From the NCBI GenBank assembly GCA_013365325.1, contig JABVXV010000009.1, positions 496,001-560,000 of the forward strand: a DNA stretch of 64,000 bases, given 5' to 3'. This document shows, one piece after another, positions 37,201 through 50,904 of this stretch. Origin of the DNA: Dipetalonema caudispina. Lineage: Eukaryota > Nematoda > Chromadorea > Rhabditida > Onchocercidae. Every line of letters starts with the position of its first letter. The stretch's first letter is position 1. Made by a program: the position numbers and the translations under genes. The notes beneath the pieces are model-generated. The model was given only the letters and a program-made list of their open reading frames with translations, made no database searches and was not told where the DNA came from.

Positions 37201-40200
37201 TAATTGTGAGAAATCACTGAATCATAATTAAAAGCAACCTGAAACTTAATCTAATTTTTGTGAAAGACATTCGATTCTTGTAATAATTGCAACACTTTAT
37301 ATTGCAACGTATTTCTGTTTCAGTTTAACTTGAGAAGTCATTACCGTTATTTTTCTGTTATCAAGTTAGACTTTTGACATAAATAGAACCGCTTTATCAT
37401 GCATAAAGGAAATTTCAATTCAAGCCTAGCTTCCCTCCTCATTGAAGAATCATTTTTGAAATCTCGTTACATAACTTCGTTGTCCATACGTATCCTTATT
37501 GACTGAATCTTAGAAGTTGTATCCATAAATTTATGGCAAGATAAATATGTATAGGTATTATCATTTGCAACGTAATAAGGCCATGATTATGATTTCGGAT
37601 AGCGATCCTTTTGTTCTCGTGGATTTCTCGTAGCATTCATCGGATACTTTCGATGCAAGAGATGAAAAGTTAGTGGATGAAAGTGAATTTGTGTGTATTG
37701 AAATTTATACCAGGCAGTTTATTTTCAATTGTAAATGGATCAGTTTACTATTGAGGAGAGAGATCAGTGATTTCTACTCATATTTTTGCAATGCAAAAAA
37801 TACATAACGATGAAGAAGTAGCAAGGAGGATAGATGGAGCATAAACAACGTGAAGCTGTTGACGGAACTATAATAAGATAGATTATTGAGCGAAAGAAAT
37901 TTCTAGACGTCGGATCTAACATATAATTTAACATTGATTGAAGAAAAGAAAAACCTTAACCATATTTACTTGTATGAATTTAATAGTGGATTCATGTGCA
38001 ATAAGTAAATAGTGACAAATGGACAAAAATTATCACTTCGGATAGAATTTGCTAAATAAAGTTTAAATTAGCTGATCATTTGAAATTTAAATTAAATAAC
38101 TGTAAAAAGCTCGTTTTAACGGCAGCTGTCAAACAAAGAGTTTCTATCACAGCAGTTAAAGAGGACATGGTGATATATATGTATTGATAACAAACATATC
38201 ACACAATCTAAGTGGAATGTAGGTGAATGTGATGTCTGTATGTCATTCAGTTTCAATTGTGCAAATATGCGAGAATGCAGGAAGGAATAGGTCAACTATG
38301 AAGACGAACTAATTTCTGTAAATATATGACACATGAATGAAAGTATGAATAGCGATATTTGCTCATTTCGATATAAATTGTTTAACTTTATCTACCGGTT
38401 TTTTCTGCTGATCCAATTCTCAACATTGCCTTTTAGATTACCATTCCTACGGTTTTGATTGCTATCGACAGCATACATTTTTAAAGCGTACATTCAGAAT
38501 TGACTTAATCCTTAATTTGTTCCATATTTTAAATTTATTTTTTATTTATGAAAGAATGTGACGTGACGTTTCGTAACGTTTAACTGGTGAGAAAAGAAAA
38601 GAAATTATGATAAGCGACATTAGACGAAATATATCGATGTTTCTGCAATTAAGAATTAGGTAGATTTTTCGGAAGCAGATAATATCGGAAGATTAGTTTA
38701 GGTACACTGAATAAATTTTTATAGCATTTGTTGTTTGTTGATATGATATGAGTAAAAAACATAGGGTCAGAAGTTATTTATCCATCTGGGTTAAAAATGA
38801 TTGCAAAGGATATACGATATCTGGATATCAATTTTTTGCATATTATAATGATAACTTCCAACACAATTTATTAAATTGATTAGTATATGTAAACTGAATT
38901 GAATGATCGGAAGTGAACTATTTAAAATATGAAACAAATAAAAATTTTAATACAACGAATTCTATTTGGACAATTTCATATAGAAAAATTATAAGTTTAA
39001 TATCAGGAATCCTTACATTCCTTTGAAAGTAAAACATTACTTTCATGAATACCACCCTATTTCTCAGAAGCAAAGTAAGCCTTCTGTTGTATCTTTAGCT
39101 CCATTGCACAACTAATGTTTGTTGAAAAGAGTTGTTTCTTTCGTGGATGCATTAATATGAAAATAATATCAGATTTAAAAAATGAAAGTGATTCATGTGA
39201 TCGAAGTAGTGATGTGAAGACTTCTTATCTCGTGCCCTAAAATATGAATATCTGATGAATTCAAAGAGCAAGAATGCAATATTTTTTGTCGTCATTTAAG
39301 ATTGAAGATACGTTACGTTATTATTTCTAACGGGTGTAGTTACTACCTTAATTTTTTACCTTAAACAGTTCTCATATATATTCTTAATGATTATTGCTAT
39401 TGTTTGATTATCTAAGATTGAACGGTTGTTCGGTATCATTGATATTTCTTCCCATATGACGTATCTAATCGGTTTTGAAATTTTACAGAACGAAAAATTC
39501 AGTTTTTTTTATTCTTAAACAGATTTTGCAAAATTTACAATGAGCAATATTAACATCTCGATTATTTTTGAATTGTAATAATGCTATGCTCAAATTCTGA
39601 AGTATCCATAGCACAGCATTGTTTCTTCATGAACCGAACATGTCGTCCAATCATTGATTAATGGATCAGAAGTGTTACAAATAAAAAATTGCCACAAACT
39701 GTATGTTCTGCATGTCCTTTGAGTGCAGATGACAGTTTGAATACAACGATCTTTTTATTGCCGTTGTTACAAGTAGAGCTCTCTCCTCTTCTAAATGTCA
39801 CAGCACGTGGCATATTTTCACTTTTATTGGCAATGTTATTGTCATCAAGAGACATTCCAAGAAGTAACATTTGACAAAAGATCTTTAAAATTTCTGTAAA
39901 TTAACGAGTACAATTCCATTTAAATTGAAAATAAAATATATTGAAATTGCGTAGAAATTGAAAATTTTAAGTCTAAATCAAAACTTTTAAATATTAATTA
40001 AAGTTGTTTGTGCAATGCAGTGCGACATTGATATGATATCTCAAATAGTTGGTATTACTAGAAAGAGAATTAAAATTTTATTCCTTCCATACTAGACATC
40101 TATCGAGTTTCTTTCAATGTCATTAGGATTGTCCATCAATACATTGATAACTCTAACAGTATCATCACAGACCAGATCACCCATAACAAGCAGTCATTGA

Positions 40201-40321
40201 CAAATCCCTCTGTCGCATTAAGTTTCAAAGTTCAAATGTATCTATTAAACGACAACTTTTACAGTAATCTCATAGATCGCAATTTGTTTACGTCTGATGC
40301 GCGCATAATATCGAATTATAG

Positions 40322-40427
40322 TTGTCAACCACCCCTAATCTGACAGAACGAGCTGTCACATCTGCACTCTTTGTGGCAAGTAGCAATCAGGTGGAAGTCG
40401 ATCAACGATCGGCGAATTATTATTGCA
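40322..40427 (+). other. Possible isolated exon
   Basis: Acceptor-like TTATAG ends at 40321. The open frame encodes STTPNLTERAVTSALFVASS, then QVEVDQRSANYYC, with a GTATCA donor-like site after 40427. It is GC-richer than its flanks. No partner exon found and the product is unknown. Confidence 0.25.
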
Positions 40428-43400
40428 GTATCATTAAGTTTATATTTTTTTTTACTAAAGTATTTGAGAATCTATTCTACCTATCTCCTATATTTGATGA
40501 AAGATCGATCAATGAGATTGAAGTGAAATTTTCCAAGCGAAGCTCAATGTATTTTTCATTCCGGTTACTTATACTCTCAAACCGTTAATCGGATGCACAT
40601 ATCCATTCTCCCGATATATCATTTTTCATCTAAATAACGATTCCTTTCCTTGAACTCCATGAAATGAATGATGATTCTTAGTTAATCAATTATTTGTTCA
40701 TTTGTTCTGTTTCGCTCATCAGCGGAATTCGAACTGTAAAAATTCACTGATGCTCATAGGCAGACAAATTTAGTCACATGCAGGCAATCAAAGATAGATA
40801 AAAAGACTGGCATTTTTCCCATGAAAGCCAGAAAAGTACATAGAATGTAATGCGATTAATTAAAAATTCCTTTAAAGTTGACATTTGTCGTCAATTTCAA
40901 TAACAAGCAGTTTATAGTGTGGCTGAAAATATTTTCGGTGTAGTGACAATTCCGATGTGTTTTGATGCTTTCCATTCAAATAGCATTCATTTAATTATCA
41001 ATCAGAAACGGATTATTGTAGATGATGCTTTAATATTAGGAGACTACCAATTTTAATTTCATGTGCAGGGCGAAGGTTTCGTATATGTGATAGAATTAAA
41101 TTCTTCTAGTGGTTACTAAGCGGTTTCAATCGCTTGTAAAATATCAGCAGAAAATTGGCATGTCCATGACAAATGCCTGATAGTACTGCAAAATATGAGA
41201 ATAAGGATCGTTTTAAATACGTAAACAGTTCTCGAAAAAGATATCAGTAATTCTGAATTGCTCCTGTTAATCAGATAATTTTTGACGTTTAAAACTATTC
41301 CAAATTTCACTTAAAAGAAACTGATATGAGATAGATTATGTAGCAAGAGCAATTCGGAAATAACTTTGATGAATTTAAAATTAAAAGTTTGCTGAATCCG
41401 AATTTCGTTTCATGTCTATTTTAGAAAGCATTGAAGAAATGCACCGAGAATTTCTTTAAATCTGCTCTTCCTAATAAATAAGTCGTACAAACCTCAGGTT
41501 TTAATTATTCATGCATTTTGAAATAGTCGAAAATACCAGAATAAATATTCGTTCTCGACAAATTATACATGTTCGTCTTTTTCAATAGGATTTCATCACT
41601 TACATAACTTTAAACTAGAAATCAGAGTTACAGGAAGATGAAGCAGAAATAAATAGTTTCTTGAATTGCTATGATTCGCTGAGTGATTATTTTAATAAAA
41701 AATGAGTAGATACCAAATAAAAATAAAATAGTTCAAGGATCTTTCAACTTTGAATTAATTGTCTCAAAATGAATATATTTTTATCGCAAGCACACAGAAT
41801 ATATAGTAGAGGATGAATGATTAACATAAACACAATTATTTAAAAAGCGATCTTAACCAGATTATTACGAGAACAAGCATTACCACCTTTTTAGTAACCA
41901 TCCTAAATATCCTGGCCAAAAATGGTTCCTGTTCACAGGAACTAAATTACTATTATTTTGTTCCTTTTATTGCATAATATTGCGCATTTTTTTTTTTTTT
42001 CGTCTTATAGGCCAATCCAACAATTAATTTGTCCCAGTATAACATCCAATTTCACCATTTTCTAGCGTTATGAGTGATTGATGATAGAACTTTCCGATTC
42101 GCCATTTATATATATTACAGTAAGAGTATCTGTGACCTTTTCCGAAAAACTTCTCTTACTCCGAAATATCATTACAACTTTTGCTATGTTGAAATTTGTT
42201 TGCACCAAAATCATTGTTTTGGTATATTTATCGACTGATTACCTAATTAAATTATCGCCGGGTAAAAGAGTGACAATCATAAAAATGAATGACTGATGGA
42301 TGCTAGACTTACTTTTGTGTAATGGTATTGAAAAAATTGATTGGTGAGTATTAATCCATCATTTTACCCATTCCACTGAATTGTTTCTGATGTGACATGA
42401 AAAAATATATGTTCCTCTCTCATAAAATGCTCTTTTGATGTAAGTAAAGGTATCAGACAATAAAAGGACACATTGTCGTTAGTTACTCTTTATTTAGTAA
42501 ATGTGGAAAGAATACAGCACACATACTACGACAGTTTGCATTTCAAATCGTACTGAAAATGATTTCATTATTTTATTTTACTTAGAATGAATTAATTAGC
42601 TAATTGTTTTTCTTATCGTATATTTGTTATCATTCCATTAATGAATTATTGTTTGTCATTGCTTATCAACTACCGTTGATGATGCCATCAATTATGAATT
42701 ATTGTTATTATCAAGAGATTATTGTCGTATTAAACTAAGTTTATTCAGGAAATAATAGCATAAACAACATATTTTTAGTGTATTAGCACCATTTCTGTTT
42801 TCAACGAACATATGTCAACAACATTCCACTAATACATTGCTTTTTTCATTCATTCGTTTTTCTTTCAATTTTCAACTTTACACCTCTATTTTATCATCTT
42901 TTGTCTTCTTAATAAATTATACACTTTCAGAGTATTTCCCTCTTTCTCTCTTCTTTTACTGTAAGTTTTCATTGTAATGAAATGAGCACCGGCAAAGGAT
43001 ATCAAAAACAGAAGCCGATAGTTTAAGAACTATGATCAGATGACACGCATAACTCAATCATTCGTGTTTCACGGAACTAATTTCAATACATGTTACGCCC
43101 ATTTTATGCGAGCTTTTTTAATTCGTCACTTAGACTATTTTTCAATGATTGAGATATATTCATGGCAATATTTGTCATTAAATGTTGTGCTTCAAGGAAA
43201 AAAAAAAAAAAGAAAAGAAAAAAAAAAAAGATTACTAGAAATTGCAAACAGAACACATTGAAAAATAACAAAAACCAGTTTGCCGGAATGTTGGTCGTTT
43301 CTTAATTCTATCCTAATTAATCAAATTGTTAGGAAATTTTTGTCTTTTTAGACTATTTTTCCATAAATGCTATCAACCAGCTGAACCGTACTCATTTGTA

Positions 43401-44569
43401 AGCCTTTCCATCGCCACTGTATTCTTTCACGAAAATTTATTGAACTTTTTCAAATAATTGAAAATTTAGAGGATGTATCAACACGAAGAGTTATTGAAAT
43501 AAGACAAAACAATAAATAGAAAGCAAATATTTGATCTAAAAAAAAGTCGCAACTTTTTTCTAAAATCTATCCATTCATACTGATGAAATGATAGCTTTTA
43601 GTAAAATGTTTTCGTAGACATTTGTTGAACTTTAAATTGAAATTTAGCAATTTCATTGAATTTTCAGTTGTGCATTTTTTGCACAATTGAAAGAATGTGT
43701 GCTTTCATTTCTTATCGAACATAAAAGAGTGAAAAGTAGTTTTAAAAATTGTCAAAAACTGATGTGTCATATTGCAGACGTAGGAATTATGTTCGTTTAC
43801 AAATGTTAGGGTGAATTTTCATTAAGATAATATCTATTTAAATTATCTAGAACAAAAAGCTATTTAATTTTGAGATTAGTCTTCTATCAGTCTTAAATTA
43901 ATCATAATAATAACTGGGTACCACATACCAGTACTGATTCAGTAATTTATTCATTAAGTGGTATTTTCAGGAGTTATTGCCAACAAATCAGCTATATCAC
44001 GTTGCGTTTGATAACAAACAATATAGTTTGAAGTGGTTCGTTTATATTTACATACAAATATTGAAGGACTGAACGATTTTGTTTGTAGAATCGATAGATC
44101 AATAAGGAATAAATGATTCGCTTCTCTTCAAAAAAGAGAAGGACTCTAAGGATCACAGAAAGTTCGATTTTTCGTAAAATGTTAATCATCAGTGATAATC
44201 AGTCATCAGGAAGAATGAGCACAAGCAATTGCCTTCCATTTATTAACTTCAGAAGCCGTTATTCAGTGAATATTTCAACGTACAAATTGGAATCCACCGT
44301 ATCATCAATACTGATCATCATTCAGGTTCATTTTTAAGAAGACATTGATTGGTCACATTTTTGGAGAGTAGATGGGTAGATAGGCAGAAAAAAAGGGAGA
44401 GAGAAGGGAGAAGGAAGAGAAAGAATGCGGCGAAGTTTAAAGTTGCTTGTAAAGATATGCTTTGTTAATTTAATTAATAAAAATGTTATTGTAAGGAGAG
44501 GCAGAGAAGAGTTAACATTTTGTTGATCTGTGATATTTGACAAGGAACAAAGCATGTGAAACTTCCTAT

Positions 44570-44760
44570 TCTCTTTGCTAATTGGAAGAAAGTAATGCAA
44601 CAAATTCCATTTCTGGAATTTCAACTTTGATATCCAACGGAAGGTTAAAAAGTTCAAAATGAAATAATAGCACTGACAACCATATACCTTACTCCAGCCT
44701 TAATTCTCCCTTCTTTAATTATCCCTCTCGAGTATATTGAGGTCAAGGTCGAAGCGGTCA
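44570..44760 (+). repeat. Diverged direct repeat, left copy
   Basis: Similar over about 180 bases to 50085-50255. Shared blocks include ATTCCATTTCTG, AAGTTCAAAATGAA, CTTACTCCAG, ATATTGA and AAGGTCGAAG. The two copies flank the amino-acid transporter in the same orientation. Confidence 0.75.
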
Positions 44761-45689
44761 ACTTTTGCTCATACTCTTTTGTTTCTCAGCAACAGTTGTA
44801 AGTCTTAGTCAGAAGTGTAGATGATTCGAATCATCAACAACAACTCAATCAAAGGTTAGATTAAACACTACCTATCTATCCCATACCATCTTACTTCCCA
44901 AGAAAGTTGAGATGATAATTTCCTCTGCAAAATATTTTGTAATGTAATGTTTCCCTTAAAATCGCATCATCACGTTGCAACTATATTGGGGCAATGAACT
45001 GTAAACTACTCGGTTGATACCTATCCATCTCATACTTTCTTGATGAAGCATCTTTTTAAATTTTCTTCATTTCAAAATCGACTTTTTTTTCTAAGAACGA
45101 GCAAATGAACTTCGATTCCGTCCTCATCCAATCACCATGCGATCTGTTCTTTTAAAACCGGTTTTCAGCACTTTTCTGTTATTCGCCCTTATAAAAATCA
45201 TCTAGTACCGTGCATACATCTTCGTCTATCAGAGCCCATTTGAGCCATCAAATACTAGCTTGCTAGATGCATGATGACGTGTCCTCACGCAAGTTCATCG
45301 AATGACATACATACGTTTTGATGAACACGTCGGTTACAATTTGTAGCAATTAAGCATTGGTTTAAATGTTGTTTAATATATCTGAAAGAGGAGCTTTTGC
45401 ATGATGTAATCCGTGATAAGCTAATATTTATGGTTAGCTAAATTCACAATTTTGGTGTGAATGATTCTGACAGACTTTTCTCGAAGTTTGATAAGCAAAC
45501 GTTCCAATGATTGAGCAAAGAGTAGTTGAGAAGTAGGTCATTATGTGATTCATTGAGTGGTCAATAAAAGTGGTTGAATAGTGAAAGTGAAACGCTTAAT
45601 GATCCAAATTTCTTTTTTAAATTGGAAGTTTTTAGAATGGAAAAATTTTCAACCAAATAGAATTGAAATTTTCATAATTTTATCATTCA

Positions 45690-45705
45690 GATAAAATTGT
45701 GAAAA
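45690..45705 (+). promoter_or_regulatory. Likely trans-splice acceptor and short leader of the transporter
   Basis: TTTATCATTCAG ends at 45690, followed by a 15-base leader before the ATG at 45706. This geometry is typical of SL1 trans-splicing, though a 5' UTR cis intron cannot be excluded. Confidence 0.5.
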
Positions 45706-48700
45706 ATGAGCAGATTAGTGGGCGATTCTAGCAATGTATTACGAGCACAAGGAGATATCAAAACTGCTATCGGCAGCGAATCATCACGAATGGCTGCGAA
45801 AACGCTTGTTTCCGATATTGAAATGCGAAACAATCAACAAATGGAAAGCGTAAAAGATAAGACCAAGGATATTAGCAACACATCTGCAGTCGTTCTTCCG
45901 GATCGAGGTTACGGTTGGTTTGTCGCATCCGTCATGGTCGTCGCGGATATGGTTGGCGGAGGTGTAGTGGCCATGCCAGCTGGATTTCATGAAACAGGTC
46001 TTTTTGGCTGGCATTTTTGAACCCAATGAAATTATGTATATCTGCAATGGGTCTTGAATTGAGTAGTGAAATTTTGACATTATACTTATCTGTCGCTTTT
46101 TTTTCTTTTCTATAATATATCGCTTTTTTCCTTTTAGAGATCTCGGATCGTACTGCTTAATGTCAAAAACTTGAACAACAGTTTTATTTACTTGATATAG
46201 AAAATGTGGTGAATGTCTTGAGTTAGATGACCTTTGTTCCAGGTATGTTTCTTGGCTGCCTATTTATGGGACTGATTGCTATATTTTTCACAAACACTGC
46301 TTATCTCTTATCCGAGACATGGAGTATAATGAGAGATCGATGGGTTGTCTATAAGGCACATTGTCGTCAACCATATCCTGAAATTGGCATGCGCAGTTTT
46401 GGGCCTAAAATGAGGTAAGTTATGCTTCACCGTTTTTCAAATTATGCTTAATGAATTAGCTGAATTTGTGGAATATTCAGATAAGCTGTAGCTTTGTTGA
46501 TTTGCATGTTAGTCTCGAGATTGCCGTAATTACAAACCACTTTGTCTCTCTGCCTGCAAACCTCGGAAGCCAAAGTAAATACATTACATGGTAGGAATTG
46601 CAATTCTACGATACATGGGCAATCTAGACCTTTTATATATGTATATTTCGAAAATTAAAAATTCAAATTTCAGGACTTTCACGGCTCTCTGTGTAAACTT
46701 GACGCTGTTCGGTATCACTGTTGTATATGTTATTTTGTCGTCAAGCATATTCCACAAAGTTCTGATCTATTTAGGAATTAAAATACATTTTTGCCTCTTA
46801 CTAATAATTCTTACCATACTAATCTTGCCGATTACCTTTCTCCGATCGCCAGCTGATTTTTGGTTTGTTCAAAAAATCATATTTTTTTTCTTTGAATTTC
46901 ACAAAATGATTTGTTCAAAAAAGTGCAGATATTCACCACTGCATCCAACCTTATCCTTTGAAAAAAGAAATAACATTTCAAAGGTCACATCAACTTATGG
47001 TAATATTCCCTTTCCATCAAGTTTCAGTACTGTACAAATACATTATCGTTTCTGACTGAATATAGAGCGGAACATAACTTCTGATGAAGCTTTGCTCCCC
47101 TAATATTATTCTATTAAGTGATAATCCACCAAAAATGGTTGTATGTTGATATGACTCTTCAACGAAATCATTTATTGATATTAAAAAAGATCAAAATGAT
47201 CGAATAAATAAGTGATTGTTGTGTAAAAAGATTATCCTTCGCTTTCCCTAAATCTGTCAGAGATATTTTGAATTACATCTGATCTGTTAAATATGTTCTG
47301 AATGACATTTAATCTGTCAAGCAAGCCTTGAATAATATTCGTTCAGTCTTTTCATTTTTAAGACATATGATCCTTTTTTTTTTTCTTTCTAATCTCTCAA
47401 AAGAATCACCCAAAATTCCAGTACGCCATATTTATGATCAAATAATATGTCCTAAAAATGAAAAGGGTCAGACATATTCCCAAAATGACTAAATGTCTAA
47501 ATTTTACCCAGAATCAATCACCTTGTTTTCAACAAATAATGAGTTAGTTATTCCATTTCAGGTTTGCTGTGGCCTTGTCGTTATTCTGTACCATTATTGC
47601 AGTTGTCCTAATTTTGGTTGGTGTTAGTCTTGATTACAGTTCATGCAAATCATCAGCTGTCTATAAACCGCCATCATTTCATTCCCTCTATAGTCTTGGA
47701 ACGTTCGTGTTTGCTTACAGCGGTCATCACGTTTTCCCAACGGTACAGCATGATATGCGTGAACCGAAAGAATTCACGAAATCTGTTTTGCTTGGATTCA
47801 TGTGTTAGTTTATTCTTCCTTATATTTTGACGTTTTGGAAAACTGAATATTTAAAGGGTATGAGTGAGAATAAGACAATTTTTTCTTGCTTACTTCAAAA
47901 AAGTTGAGATTATCTTAGGAAAGTGTTATTTTATTCAAATTGCAGCAAAAGGGATCTAAATATTAAATAAGTGATTTAATTTCATCGATTTATTCTTATT
48001 TAGTAAAAAAAAGCCTGGTCCTGAAATGACGCAGAGTCAAACAAAAAGTCTAGCAAATTTGAAAGAAGTGGATATTATTCGTCCAATCTTCGGTATTTTT
48101 TTAGGGACTGCTTGTCTATATATTCCACTATCCGTGTATTCCTATGTTGTCTACGGTCAAAGTATGGTGGATTCAGTAATTGATTCGATCCAGACAAGTT
48201 GGATTCGATATGGGGCTGATTTGGCAGTTGCATTCCACTGTGTACTCACTATTATTCTCACTATCAATCCGATCAATCAACAATTTGAAGATATTTTGCA
48301 CGTTCCACACAGTTCGTTTATTCTCTTCTAAGGATATCGAGAAGTTTAAATTGACTACTTAGATCAAAGAGATATGGTAAAAGATATTTGTTGAAAACCT
48401 GAAGTTCTCATTGGCATTAATAGGATTTCATGGATAAGTTAGAAACAGATTAACTCAAGTTCCAAATTTTTCTGAAAATAGCTTGCTTCATAGAGATGTG
48501 TTGGCAACGTATCGCCGTTCGTACCGGACTTTTGGCATCGATATTGTTTGTCGCTTTGTCAATTCCAAATTTCGGTTCAATTATGGATTTCTTCGGGAGT
48601 ACAACCATCCCATTTACCTGTATTATACTGCCAACTTTGTTTGGTCTTTCTCTCAAATCCCAACGATACAATGAAAAAACGAAGAAATGGATAATACCAA

Positions 48701-49502
48701 CATTGAAAGAGTAAATTGTGTCGAATAATTAGCTCAAATTAAGCCTCTCTACTAGATGGTTGATCTCTAGGCCGAATTTTCATTCGTACTTTAATATATC
48801 ACATCGATATAGTATAAAAGAATTTGATCAATTAATACTGTATGTGTTAATTCGTTTTATATCAGAAATAACCTGCAATAAAAAATAGATCGTTCATGCT
48901 TGAACCTATATATCAGTCATTATTATTCAAAGATCACGCCTAACAACAGAAAGCATTTTACTACATACAAAGATTACACTTTACAAATTAGAATAATATG
49001 TAAGAACTGCTAACGATTATTTATTTACAGAATTTATGAGAGGACACCACGTCATGTATTCTATTGGTACGTGCTTTTGAATGGTGAGTCACGTTAATTA
49101 AAACATTGAACAATCAAAAAAATAGGTTATGCTAATTCGTTTATAGATCACCTAATTTTGCAGGTAAATGAGTCAATGTACAAAATTTAGCAAGCAAGTA
49201 AAAGACTCTATTGAGATCAAATAATCAAATAAATCAGCTTAATTGGCTAGCAAATATGATTTAGTAAATCAGTAAGCTACTTGGTATATTTTTACATTGT
49301 AGTGATAACGATAATTGCATCAATAATAAGTGCGCTGATGGCAATCAGGGCGATGGCAACCATTCGATTCGTCTCTCCCTGCTACATACAACCATTCCTG
49401 GAATCATCGGAACATCTAAATACTACTACCAGTCTGCTGAACTGTTGTGGACGATACTCGAACATCACATGGAATCCGGAAATCCAATGTTTGAACCATT
49501 GA
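45706..49502 (+). CDS. AAAP-family amino-acid transporter (SLC32/36/38-like)
   Basis: Eight exons: 45706-45997, 46243-46414, 46674-46862, 47562-47803, 48105-48311, 48494-48710, 49031-49083, 49303-49502 (stop), 523 aa in matching phase. A hydrophilic N-terminus of about 65 residues leads into the first membrane segment ([19 protein letters not shown], with the family's VGxGxxxxP signature as VGGGVVAMP). Later landmarks are [76 protein letters not shown] then [14 protein letters not shown], and [20 protein letters not shown]. About ten or eleven membrane helices. These are hallmarks of Pfam PF01490, proton- or sodium-coupled amino-acid carriers at plasma or lysosomal membranes. The substrate cannot be told from sequence alone. 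A Cys-rich, Asn-containing C-terminus follows the last helix. Confidence 0.92.
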
Positions 49503-50536
49503 TTGAATCATGCATACCAAAGCTCACTTTTCCCAACAATGATTTATACATAACTGGAATATACAAAAAGAAAAAAAAAGTCTTTTATCATCTTCCCTTA
49601 GTTTGGGAACTATTCCAAAGTATAAAATGTTATTACAAGAAATATGTTGAAGAATATATATAATTATACAAAGCATTACACAGAAACAAATAAAAATACA
49701 TTGTTATAAAATTCACCCTTTTTTTTCCCAGGAAATAATTATCAAATTTCCAAATGCAGTGAAAATGGACTCATTGTCCGTAACTACGAAAAAATCCTTA
49801 TCAGTTAAATGCGAAGTGAAATAAGCTTATTAACGATCTCTTCTAAGATCATTCTCTCTTATCGAGAAATTTAATTTAGTCCAATCCTTTTGAATTATGT
49901 GACAAACTGGAAGTCTTCAAGAAGTAGAAAATCAGACATTACACATTCGATTCTCAAATGTATACCTTATAATCTAAATGAAGCAAACAAAGATTACAAG
50001 AAAGGTAGCTTTTGATAATTGCTTACTTGTTTACGATATCTGGGTGACATGCATGTGATAAAGGCATTCCTATTTCCTTTTACTAACTGGAAAAAAACGA
50101 TGTGAATTCCATTTCTGCAATTGTAACTCTGATATTCAATGAATAAGGTTAGAAAGTTCAAAATGAATTAGTAGTCTTACTCCAGTCCTATTTCCCTCTT
50201 CCTTGATAATCTCTCTTGAATATATTGAAATTAAGGTCGAAGTGATCAACCTTTCAGTTCGGATGCTTTACTAAATGCTTTATCATCACGATAGATGCAA
50301 AGGAATGCCTTAAAATATTAAAGAATAATAAATTAGCTATAAGCTGAAAGAAATCTAAAATTTATTCTATTACAGTAATAATTTAATTTATATTACATAA
50401 AGCTTCCTGTAAGAATCTATCATTTTCAGATAACGTAAAAAGGTAAATAAGTTTACATATAAACAAATAAGCAATTATAATACACACATTTATATGCACT
50501 TATCAAATAGCACAAAAGATTTATAAATGCAATAAA
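49503..50536. other. Intergenic, transporter 3' flank
   Basis: AT-rich. It contains the right copy of the flanking repeat (50085-50255) and no supported exon. Confidence 0.5.
50085..50255 (+). repeat. Diverged direct repeat, right copy
   Basis: Second copy of the repeat at 44570-44760, about 5.5 kb away in the same orientation, with estimated identity of about 75-80 percent by eye and small indels. Confidence 0.75.
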
Positions 50537-50904
50537 ATGGAAAGAAATAATTATTTTAGCAAATTCATTTCAAGTGTGTGTAACCGGAAACGGTGGTGGA
50601 TGTTTCTGGCTATTGCTTATCTCTTCTTTCTCGCCATTATTGCTTATTTCTATGTTAAAACGGTCAGTCAAATGTCATTCCCACTGTTTTTTGTGACCGT
50701 TAGGAAAAGGTGGATTTGGGGTAAATATAGGGAAGCAACTTTATGATAAAAGCACTGCTACGTTGGGGAAAACATAAATATTAAAAGGTCATGCGTAAGA
50801 GTTTCTGCATTTTGTAGCATCCGATGAAAGAAGAAAGCATTCAAAATGTACCCATTATTTTGCCTACTAATGTTAATCCTAACGAGAGGAGACATCGCCA
50901 TTAA
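50537..50904 (+). CDS. Small single-pass membrane protein, 70 aa
   Basis: Two exons: 50537-50662 and 50818-50904 (stop), phase 0, with donor GTCAGT and acceptor TTTTGTAG. The sequence is a basic N-terminal segment (ERNNYFSKFISSVCNRKRWW), one membrane helix (MFLAIAYLFFLAIIAYFYV, residues about 22-40) and a hydrophilic tail with basic end (NPNERRHRH). The positive-inside rule suggests a cytosolic N-terminus. No family recognised. The matching phase and clean splice sites support a real gene despite the small size. Confidence 0.5.

Larger units (their letters stand above)
34224..45688. other. Gene-poor stretch, part 2, with isolated exon-like islands
   Basis: About 11 kb in which I can assemble no gene. 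Islands worth noting: 34842-34642 (-), a 66-codon frame with a hydrophobic start; 36795-37100 (+), a 101-codon frame of AT-rich composition; 39658-39874, open on both strands; and 40322-40427 (+), preceded by TTATAG and encoding STTPNLTERAVTSALFVASS. Simple A-rich tracts occur at 43198-43229. This may be a regulatory domain of a neighbouring gene or hold genes with very small exons. Confidence 0.35.

Noticed and set aside
44334..44657. 107-codon minus-strand frame
   Set aside because: Covers the GGGAGA-rich tract and part of the flanking repeat. Composition is Ser/Leu/Phe from purine runs, with no splice or homology support.
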